This document shows, piece after piece, positions 55,301-64,000 of a stretch of 64,000 nt of DNA. The notes beneath the pieces are model-generated. The model was not told the DNA's origin and ran no database searches. It was given only the letters and a program-made list of their open reading frames with translations. Every line of letters starts with the position of its first letter. Position 1 is the stretch's first letter. The translations under genes and the position numbers were made by a program. The stretch covers positions 3,596,001 to 3,660,000 of the forward strand of contig ML058447.1 of NCBI GenBank assembly GCA_003013855.2, written 5' to 3'. The DNA is from Liriodendron chinense. Its lineage: Eukaryota; Streptophyta; Magnoliopsida; Magnoliales; Magnoliaceae.

Positions 55301-58131
55301 AATTCTTACTATTTTCAGTGGTAGCATCAATTCTTACTATTTTCAGTGGTGTGGTCCACTTTGGCTTTGGATCTAATTTTTTTTTTTGGGCTCTGTATCC
55401 TTATAATGATCTGAAAAAATGGACAGATGGCGTGGATCTCAGAAATACATTATCGTGGGGTCACGTAAATTTCACACAGTCAATAAATTCCATTGCTTGC
55501 TGTGTGGTGCAGGGGAGCAGATTAGGAGAGATCCCGGCCTCACCCAAGATGGTGCAGCCCTTGCTGTGAGGCCCACCTTGATGTGTGTATTCTTTATCCA
55601 CTTCGTCTATCTGTTTTTTCATATCATTTTAGATCATGATCCCAAAACTTAAAAAGATCTAATTATCAGGTGGATCATACTCCGGGAAACAGTGGTAATT
55701 GAACACCCTACCATTAAAGACTTCTTATAGCGAGCCTTATTATTTCGGTAGTTTTTATTTCCATCCAATCTTTTGATAAGTTAAAATAAGCCCGGAGGAA
55801 GAGAAAAAACAAATATCAGCTTGATCCAAAACTTTTGTGGCCCATTGATGGTCAATCATCACTGTTTCCTGTGATATGGTCCACCTGATAATTGGGTCTA
55901 CTTCATTTTTGGACAATGCTTTAAAATGGTCTGAAAGGAACGGATGAATGGGGTGTATACAGAATACACACATCAAGGTGGCACTACGGTAAGTGCCGCA
56001 AAATCCGGATGAGGCCGCCTTGATGCAGCACATTCAAGGTCGAGAGAAGAAAACCAAAGTGTTAGACATATGTAACCTCTGTGGGCTCCATCATGACCTA
56101 TGTATCAGATCCACACCGTCCTTCCATTTTTTCCATACCATTTTAGGGAATGAGACAAAAAAAATGGCAGATCTAAGGCTCAAGTGGGTCACACTATAGA
56201 AATAGTGGGAATTGGATGCCTATGGTTGAAAACTTCTTGAGGCTATAGAAGGATCTGATCAAGCTCATATTTGTGATTTCCCTTTATCTAGGCCAGTGTG
56301 ATCTTATGGAAAGGTTAGATGGCAAATAAACCTCACAATGGACCCTAAGAAGGTTTCAACGATAGTCATTCAATCCTCGCTACTTTTTGTGGAATAACTT
56401 TGGATGTGCCTCATTTTTGGGATCATGTCTAGAATGATCGATAAAAATAATGGACGGTGTGGATCTAAATCATAAGTCGTTGTGGGGGATAAAGAAGCTC
56501 CATACGTTACAAGTAGTATAACACCCAATCTACTTGGAAAAGAGAAATCCGAAGCTTCTTGTCAGCTGGAGTCACCGGCGAAGCGATGACGTCTACCAAT
56601 GAGAAGCTACGACATTGAATTTTCTTATGCCTTCAACACAAACGATCGACACTCACTAATAATTTTTTTTCTTGTATTTACAAAGGAGTACAAAAAATCA
56701 ACCACCCCTTTGTGGAAAAAAAAGGAGGTAACAATTAGAATTCGAATATAAGGTCCAATGGTGAAACAAAGAAGACCTGAAAAATGAAAAATATTATTAA
56801 ATAACCATTACTCTCTTCATATCCACACATTTTGTACACACAGGCATTGATGGGTTTCTTAGAGGATGTGTTTCTCTGATTATGAATTGAATTGCAATAA
56901 TTAGTTAAATAAAATAGAAAGACTTGCACAATTGCATGTGGGTAAAAATTCTTGCAGACAATCATTAAAAAAAATGAGATTGATCCCATAAAGGTAAACT
57001 ATAGTTCCTTTCCGCTAATATGCTACTTGTGTAGGATATTGGTGCCATGAAAATGGAAGGTCCCATTATGAAGATCACCTGGGACAAAAATAGGGCCATT
57101 AATTCCACTCTCATCAGGTGCTTATTCCCACTAATACCCAACACCCAATCGGATGATACATCAAATTTCTATCATAAACAGTCTAAAATCCCTATAAAAT
57201 GAGTTAAAATATCTCAATAAATATTTCTAAATACTTATCTCCCTATATTATCATCATCTAAGACTAATGCCAATTGTTTGGGGTCCGCTATAATTAGGAT
57301 ACATGTCCATTTCTATATATAATTGAAAATGGAAGACTTGCTTGTATTTTTATTTTTTATTTTTTTATTGAGCATATATAGCTCTGAATTTTTACAAGAG
57401 AGAAGAATATAACAAATTTAAATCTATTCTAAATAAATTACAACCTAATAAATTCTTTAGAAAAAAGGAAAATGAATATATGGAAAATTATACCTTTCCT
57501 AATAATTTAGGACCATACTTGAAACCTGGTTCCCAACATATGGTGCTAATGGTTCAATGATACAAACAGTCGATTATGTAGGAGATCTCGAATTTCACTT
57601 CTTTTAAGGTGCACAAGGTGCAACTTGAAAACCAACTTGGTTGCAAGTTGGATTGGAGGGTAAGTGCAATTTCGTGATTTCAACTAATAAATTGCAATCC
57701 AATTCAATTGTGCTTAGGGCATCCAAACACAGCTATAAAAGTGGTAAACAAGATAAGAAATGTGCACATTACGAAACCTCCAAATCCCGAAATTCGATTG
57801 GCGTTGTCGCCAAAATGCGTTTGGCCTTTTGCAATTCTGTCTCACTTGCTTCCCACAATGCCTGGAGTGCTCTCTCATTTTTTCCCATCGATTTGTCCAT
57901 CTGATCATCCCTGCCATTGCCTCCGTTTTGAGGCGCTGGAGAAGCATTGACGGCCAATATCTTTCGATGGGCCTTTTGGGTTGGCCATGATTGCAGGGTG
58001 CGGCCTGGCAGTGAACGGTGGCGGTGGAAGTTGAGATTGACATGAAAGTACTGGATGGTTGGTCTATTGCAAGGTTTGGTAAAGATGGGCTTTGTACAGA
58101 GGTGGCGGGATAGGCAGAATGTGGCTTCCAT
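52348..58131 (-). CDS. Gene C: chloroplast-targeted TPR-like protein, paralog of A and B
   Basis: Exons 58131-57778, 54535-54395, 54004-53861 and 52590-52348 (all phase 0, GT-AG) encode 293 residues. The Met at 58131 (MEATFCLSRHL) is preferred over an upstream in-frame Met at 58251 because the next 65 residues (Ser/Arg/His-rich, few acidic, ending near ILAVNASPA) look like a chloroplast transit peptide. It aligns exon by exon with A and B: LATTPIEFRDLE with HPDFTELQ, AHELGLILAEQLIYQ with AYELDMLVVEMLIYK, GEYNEAI...SDARPELCL with GDYEKAL...SDARRPLYK, and LGHEREAENRWREFQ with LGREKEAEESWKEFQ. Exon 3 is 66 bases longer than in A. It lacks the membrane segment of A and B. The intron positions prove common descent. 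The function is unknown to me. Intron 1 (3.2 kb) is full of MITEs. Confidence 0.8.
52968..53530. mobile_element. hAT-like non-autonomous element in intron 3 of gene C
   Basis: Left end GTCAATGGGCCGGGC and right end GCAGCCCATGGCCACCCCTA form an imperfect inverted repeat. Both ends are extended by GGGCTTGGGCTG-type sequence. The same GGGGTGGCAATGGGC-type end is at 37152 and 48856. Confidence 0.55.
54848..55460. mobile_element. Foldback MITE, GTGGGCCC family (composite)
   Basis: The left arm begins TGTGGGCCCCACCATGATG (54848). The right arm is the mirror, GTGGTGTGGTCCACTTTGG to CGTGGGGTCACG (about 55346-55462). A partial second left arm sits inside at about 55040-55200, so two copies have probably merged or nested. 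Confidence 0.6.
55293..55348. repeat. Perfect 28-bp tandem duplication
   Basis: Two identical adjacent units of 28 bp beginning GTAGCATCAATTC (55293-55320 and 55321-55348) lie inside the composite MITE. Perfect identity implies a recent slip. Confidence 0.95.
55566..55987. mobile_element. Foldback MITE, GTGGGCCC family
   Basis: Left GTGAGGCCCACCTTGATG, mirrored at the right by CACATCAAGGTGGCACTAC. Internal ATCAGGTGGATCAT and its mirror ATGGTCCACCTGAT are both preserved. Confidence 0.7.
56076..56490. mobile_element. Foldback MITE, GTGGGCCC family
   Basis: Left TGTGGGCTCCATCATGACC, with a mirrored right arm (GGACGGTGTGGATCTAAATC to CGTTGTGGGGG). It is the third family copy in intron 1 of gene C. 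Confidence 0.65.
56491..57777. other. Rest of intron 1 of gene C
   Basis: AT-rich sequence. GGTTGCAAGTTGG and GGGCATCCAAACACAGC at about 57640-57735 form a hAT-type MITE half next to exon 1. Nothing else was recognised. Confidence 0.4.
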
Positions 58132-58782
58132 GGGGTTGATGGGCTCGTTGGGCTTTGATGGATTTGTGGTTATGAGGGGTTTTGCTTGATAGCTTGCATT
58201 TGTTTTTGAAGAGGAGAGGGATGCCAGTAGCCATCTGAATCCTACTCTCACGTCTCCTCCGAATCTATCATGTGGGCCAGCGACAGGAGATGTTCATCTG
58301 GTGGATTGCCCTTTTCTTTTTATTATTATTTTATTATGTTGGGTATATATGGTCGTCAGGTAGTCCCTACAACGTCCGTTTCTTTCATGCAGGTGTGATC
58401 CACTTTATGATCAGACCGGCATGAATTTTGAGCCACAGCTGATAAGGCCCAGCAAATGAAACGGTGGGACCGCACGTTGTCAACACGCAGCTACATTGGC
58501 TGACTCGGATTCGGTAGAGACCCCTCCCATGGTGCTGTGGGCCCCACAATGATGTATGCGTTTTATAAATGCCGTCCATCCATTTTCCAGCTCATTTTAG
58601 GGCATTATCCATAAAATGAGGCAGGTTCAAATCTCAGGTGGACCACACCACTGAAACAGTGGTGATTGAACGACCACCATTAAAAACATCTTGGGCTACA
58701 AAGTTTTGGATCAAGCTGCTCTTTGTGGTTTCCCTTCATCCAGGTCCATGTAACATAATCAACAGGTTGGATGGCAAATTGA

Positions 58783-61700
58783 TGTAAGGCGGGTGTACTG
58801 TGCAATTTCCAAAGTGATACAAGGGATTATTTCGCAATTCACAAGGTAACAAGAGGGATTATTTTGCAATTAAAGGGACCATTTCTGCTTGAATTATTTT
58901 TTTTTTTCCAAAATTTGAAAAATCTCATTAAAATAAGTTTTTTTTTTTTTAAAGTTTAAATTAGTGTTTTGTGCTATGAATTGTCCTAGTGATTTGAATT
59001 AATTATCTGTTGAATAATTTTGAAAGTTTTCTTTAAGATTTTTCCTTTGTTTTTTTCTTATGGATTCTAGGACGGTTCTTGGGTAAAAGGCGGTGATCTT
59101 CTCCCTTAATATTTCAAAGTATCTACTATGTTAAGTGGTATCAAAGCAAATATCTCCTTAGCTCGATAGTCCATAATGGATCAAACAACAACAACTCCGC
59201 GATGGTGCTCATGGAAACCCGACCATGATAGTGGCATCGTTGGAAGCTTACCGACGAGAAAACCAATGGTTAATATGAGAGAGCAAGCATTGATTGTAAA
59301 ATTGATGGAAAACTATTGTTAGTGCCTCGGTTTGTCAATAACGATGTTTGTGTGTCTTGAGTTGATTGAGCCCTCATTGGAAGATAAAGAAATCCGAAGA
59401 CTCGAAGATTTGTAGCATCAAGACATAAAGACACAGGTAAACATGAGGTGCCTTGATGAAACTAGCCCTAGACTCTTTTAGACCAAAGCAACCTACCTCT
59501 AAATGATATATTCCAAATAGGAAATCCTTATTTTTATTATCCCAAGCATTAGGTATTAAATGAATGTGATAAGTTAGGCTTGCAAGAGGTTAAGTGCAAC
59601 TAACAACTAGAATAAATTAATAGAAAATAAGATATGTTGATCGAATTGACAATTCATCGATTCGATTCAATTTTACTTCGATCGAATTGACAGACCTTGT
59701 CGATCGAATCGAAAGTGGCTAACCAACGAGCTAAACAGTTAAATCAAGAATTGTTCGAATCGAAATCTAATCGACAACCATCAATTGACCGATAGTTCGA
59801 TCGATCAAATTAAACTAGCCGTTAACTAGTCGTTATGGAACCATTTGAGCACTTTTTCTATATAATGAGCATCTGAATCTTTGCAAAGATAATAGTTCTT
59901 GGTGATTTAGAAGCCCCAGTGTATCCCACTCCTTCCCATTACTCTTAAGCTCTATCCCAAAGAGATTTATGTCATTTTCCTTGTGATTCATCACTCTAAT
60001 GAGCATTTAAGCTCTCTTTGAAGATGAACATGTTATATTGCATTCTCTAGAGATTGGACACTAACCTTATAAGTAAACCATTTGCCTATTATTCTTTAGA
60101 ATACCCATTTAAATTAATCCCTTCTTGGAACCAACTATCCCATTAGTTATAGGAGATTTAATTACTCTCTTATTCATTGGCATCCTCATACGAAGATCAT
60201 TATAAGGTAGCTAATCATTGAAGCTGAAGAAGATCCATATAAAAAATCAGGTGAGCAAAGAAAAGTAGGATCAACATTGATCGAGCATCTCAAGAATGCA
60301 CTATCACTAAGGCTCATCCAAACTTGTAAGAGTTTAAATTAAGAGTCCATCAAGTTTGAAACCCAAACTCAAATAAGTCCTTGTGTAGGACAGCCTCCGC
60401 CGGGATACCTAGGTCCTTGTGTAGGACCGTGAAGGTTATTGGTTAGCATATAAAAAACCCTCGAAGTCTTCGATGAAGCCTCCACTGGGAGTGTACATAG
60501 GTTCTTGTGTAGGACTACATAAGTTATTGGTTAACCTATAAAAAACCTTTGTAAATTTTTGAGGGAGCCTACAACGAGAGATCCAACAAGAGTGTACGTA
60601 GATTACTTCTTATATAATACTAATCAAGAGTTAGTGATGATCTTGTTGAAAATCATTGTAAAGATTAATAGTAAACATATAGAAAACCATTGAGATAGTG
60701 AAATTCGAAAAACTCAAGTTTAAGTTCGTCATTTGGAAGTGGAGTGGGCATTTAGCTGAACCATTATATATCCTTATGTTTATAATTGTTTATTTGTGAA
60801 TGCAATTCTATCTATGCTTTTGATTTTTTCATTTATATTAAATGCATGAATAGATTATATACTAGACATTTAATTCATCATACACACTAATATCTTTATC
60901 TCACCTCATAGACTCTTTGTACATATAGTTATATCTTATTAGTTTATGTTCTAGGACTCAATTGAATTAATTGGTAAATATTTTTAATGGTTCTATTCAC
61001 CACCCTCTAGGACTTTGCCATAGTTTTAAGCTCCGTAAGCTTCTACATCATGGTATCGTATTAGATAACTACATAATTTCAACTATATATCGCCTTGAGG
61101 TTTGTAATTATGATAGGCCTCAGATCATCAAAGAGGTTCTCAATCATCTTATTCATGGGCCACAAGTCTATAGGGAAGACTCTAACAATGAATAAGCTAA
61201 AAGGGGGACGCCATTAAGACTTTAATATAAAGGTGGATCTTCTAAGTTTCAATGATTACCTCCAAATCGATGATTTTCTTGATTGGGTCCTAAAAATTGA
61301 ATGATTCTTCAACAATATAGATACTCCAAAAGAGAATTAGGTTAAGCTTGCGGCATATAAGAGGAGTGGTCCGTTGGCTTGGTGGGTGGGAGAAATTGCA
61401 ACTCTTACGAACTCGCTAGGAAAAGCACCAATCCATTCTTGGCAAAGAATGAAGCAGTTGATGCATGAGAGGTTTCTTCTGCCTGGTATGACCTAATATT
61501 GGTCCAACAGCACCAAAATTGCAAGTAAGGATACTAATTTATGAGACAGTATGCAAAAGAATTTTATTCTTTGTCTTCTTGCAATGACCTGACAGAAATC
61601 AAGTCGCAACAAGTGGCGAAGTTTGTAGGAGGACTAATGATTAGGTTTTGTTGCAACCAATCTAGGCTTTCATTAATGTCGTAAATCTAGCAACCAGGGT

Positions 61701-63204
61701 TGAGGTGTAGCGAGATAGGACTTCTGTGAGAAATTAGATGACTAGCAAAAGTCCTACATTCATTGAACCAACAAGGGCGCAACAACATAAGATAGGGGAA
61801 ACATTTCTTCAAGGGATCAATATCAGGATTTGATGGTCACAGACTGTGATTTGCAGAGTGTGCCAACCAAGCAAACTGAAGGCTCAACAATGATAAAAAA
61901 AGATAATCCTTATGCTCCACCCCAACTTGGTAAATGCTACAGGTGTGGTGAGGCTAGGCATCGTTAATCAGCGTCCCCAGAGGAAGGTAGAAAATCTAAG
62001 GATGAAGAATATTTCCTAAGCAAGAGGAACAACACGAAGGTTATATAGAAGCAGATGAAGGTGTTGATATTGCTTGTGTTGTGAGGCGATTTATGTACAA
62101 CCAAGCTGAAGGACAATCGCAACACCACAATATATTTAAGAATAGATGCACAATTAATAAAAATGTTTGCAATGTAATCATAGATGGTGACTACAATGAA
62201 AATATTGTTTCCAAGATAATGGTGGATAGACTACATATGAAGACAAAGAAGCATGCTGCACCCTTAAAGACTGGTTGGAATAGTAGACGCCATGAAGTGA
62301 AGGTAATTAAATAGTGTCGAATCCATTTATCTATTGAGAAATATTATAAGATGAAGTCGTGTGCAATGTAGTTGACATGGATGCTTCTTAATTATATGAT
62401 GCTCAGGAGGCCATGTCAACATGATAAAGACATCAACCATAGGGGTAAAGATAATATGTTTTTATTTTTTCCAATGATAGAAGAAAATTCACCATTGCAT
62501 CAATGAATGGGGAGAGCTAACCCAAAGCTTCTAAAGTAGAGGTGAAGTCATTTCTAACCATTGAGAATATTTGGAAAGAGTCATAGGAGATGAATGCCAA
62601 GTACAAAGTAGTTGATGATAAGCACAGAAGACTAAAAACAATTCTAGAAGGGAGACATTCAGGCAAAAACACTTTTCCATATATACATATAATAAGCTGA
62701 GGCAGAATTATGGGCCATGTCAGATAATCAGGAAAATCAATGACAATGAATATGCAATTGATTTCCCTAAAGATATGGTGATATCTTTGACCTTCAATGT
62801 CTCTGACCTATATATATGAGTACTACAAACTCAAGGAGGTGATTTATCTGAAAGTTAACTCAAAGACAAGTTCTTTCCAAGTGACACAAGAGACAGTTAT
62901 GCAATTCAAAGATTAATAAAATGGATCATTTTGCAATTAAAGGGACCATTTCTGTTCGAATTGAAGGTTTTTTTTTTTTTTTTTTTTTCCAATATTCAAA
63001 AATATCATTAAAGTAGTTTTAACTTTTTAAATTTAAAATAATTTTTTGAGCCATAAATTTCTCGTGGTGCTCCGAATTAATCATATGTTGAATGAATTGA
63101 AAATTTTCTTAGGAGTTTTTCCTTTGTTTTACCTTGTGGATTCAAGGATGCTTCTTGAGTAGAAGACCGTGAATTTCTTCTTGTCTTTCATGCTATCCAC
63201 TACA
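58783..63204 (+). mobile_element. Ty3/gypsy remnant with both LTRs, primer site, gag and protease
   Basis: Terminal repeats of about 345 bp (about 58783-59130 and 62860-63204) share TTTTGCAATTAAAGGGACC, a long T tract and CTTTGTTTT...TGGATTC. A primer site TGGTATCAAAGC at 59136-59147 follows the 5' LTR. Gag-like sequence is at about 61215-61960 (NDYLQIDDFLDWVL, AWWVGEI, KAPIHSWQRMKQLMHERFL) with a zinc knuckle KCYRCGEARHR. A protease-like region lies at 62130-62480 (IIDGDYNENIVSKIMVDRL). RT, RNase H and integrase are absent, and stops abound, so it is an internally deleted dead copy. An R2 element is nested at 59317-61047. Confidence 0.85.
59317..61047 (+). mobile_element. R2 LTR-like element, copy 2 (uninterrupted)
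   Basis: 1731 bp, TGTTAGTG...TTCTACA, inserted between the primer site/5' leader and gag of the gypsy element. A TCGAATTGACA/TCGAATCGAAA cluster at 59641-59815 lies just upstream of a TATA-like CTATATAATG (59858). The repeated phrase TCCTTGTGTAGGAC occurs at about 60380, 60413 and 60502. It defines the intact structure against which the split copy at 15.75-20.4 kb was recognised. No clear target duplication was found. Confidence 0.75.
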
Positions 63205-63410
63205 TTATGATTAAACATTACAATGAACTTAGGAAGTTTTTAATGGTGGGCATTCAACACCATTACTTTCTATGTTGTGGTCCATATGAGATTTGGGTTT
63301 GCCTCAATTTTAGGCTTATGCCCTAAAATGAGCTGCCAGAGGGGATCCAACACATACATCATAGTGGGTCAACACATACATCATCGTGGGGTCAGAGAGA
63401 TTTTCCAGCA

Positions 63411-64000
63411 CCGACCAGTATGGAGATTTCGGAACTAGAGGGTCACTGCTGAATCCGAATCCAGCAGGTGGCGACCAAGATGAGAGTAGGATTCAGTTGG
63501 TAACTCGCAGGAGGTTACATCTCTGTTGGAGAGGGACGATGTTTTGGATAAGAAGCAAAGGCATGATTTTTTATTCGGATTCCATGAAAAAACTTTCATA
63601 CTCGGTATAGTGTGATGGATGATACGCATGCACTTAAGAAACTATTTACAAATTGCACATGTCGCATCTAGGTAATTGAAATTAAATCGTTCACATGACG
63701 ATTTTCAGTTTAGATGTACTATGAAACAAAAAAAAATTACTCTTCTTTAATTATCTTACTATTAGATTCTCGAACATTTATTGGACGGTTAGAAATGAAA
63801 ATTATCCAATGCTTTGATTCTATTAAACAAGTGTCCACAACTCAGAAGCTAGATTCGTTCAAACAATTTGATATTGGGACTGTGACTTCGGAACACTGTT
63901 CTACACAATTTTGTAGGTTTAATTTGAGTCAGGCGTTGCCACGTGTACAATTTCTAAGTGCATGTGCATCAAGTATCATGAGCTGCCTGAGTACCATATA
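63411..64000. other. Non-coding DNA, nothing recognised
   Basis: Opposed short open frames at 63386-63629 show no family features. The rest is AT-rich. Confidence 0.4.

Larger units (their letters stand above)
58535..63391. mobile_element. GTGGGCCC-family MITE split by a gypsy element
   Basis: The left half (58535 to about 58780, starting GTGCTGTGGGCCCCACAATG, ending GGTTGGATGGCAAA) and right half (about 63210 to 63391, with AACTTAGGAAG, TTGTGGTCCATATGAG and CATACATCATCGTGGGG) together make one complete foldback element. The internal order is like the copies at 54.8-56.5 kb. The gypsy element fills the gap. Confidence 0.75.

Overview
The window is nuclear DNA of a flowering plant. The evidence is spliced genes with GT-AG introns, Ty3/gypsy retrotransposon debris with initiator-Met-tRNA primer sites, tRNA-derived SINEs with poly(A) tails and target-site duplications, and abundant foldback MITEs. 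There is no prokaryotic gene organisation. The repeat flavour (GTGGGCCC-ended foldback MITEs, GGGCTGGGC-rich elements) makes me think of a magnoliid, but the window does not prove this.

Layout. 0.7-5.4 kb: gypsy remnant (LTR, primer site, gag, protease, reverse transcriptase pieces) followed by a LINE ORF1-like fragment. 7.37-9.37 kb (+): last three exons of a ZNF830-like gene. 11-13.15 kb (-): a second gypsy remnant, then a SINE. 15.75-20.4 kb: a degenerate LTR-like element (called R2 here) split by two younger insertions, one of them a clean 1.5-kb LTR-like element (R1) with a 5-bp target duplication. 20.5-23.1 kb: MITEs. 23.54-27.30 kb (+): a complete four-exon DUF616/TOD1-like gene, the best-supported gene here. 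29.46-58.13 kb (-): three paralogous four-exon genes (A, B, C) of a TPR-like family. 58.5-63.4 kb: a three-level nest (R2 inside a gypsy element inside a MITE).

Genes A and B result from a direct segmental duplication: about 26.1-37.36 kb corresponds to about 41.16-49.06 kb. The duplicated block begins in intron 3 of the TOD1-like gene, so copy B carries a dead stub of that gene's last exon. After the duplication, copy A's intron 2 is about 2.4 kb longer than B's, and copy B received a 432-bp TRIM retrotransposon whose empty site is preserved in copy A. Gene C is an older paralog with the same four-exon, phase-0 structure. It has a chloroplast-transit-like N-terminus, whereas A and B start with a different N-terminus carrying a predicted membrane segment.

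The least expected signal is in the LTR-like elements. Both R1 copies carry arrays of short palindromes just upstream of their TATA box, spaced at about 10 bp (copy 1) or about 21 bp (copy 2), one or two helical turns. The palindrome sequence is different in each copy (GACCGGTC versus CGATTGATCG). Both copies also keep a 9-bp hairpin downstream of the TATA box with a compensatory base-pair change.
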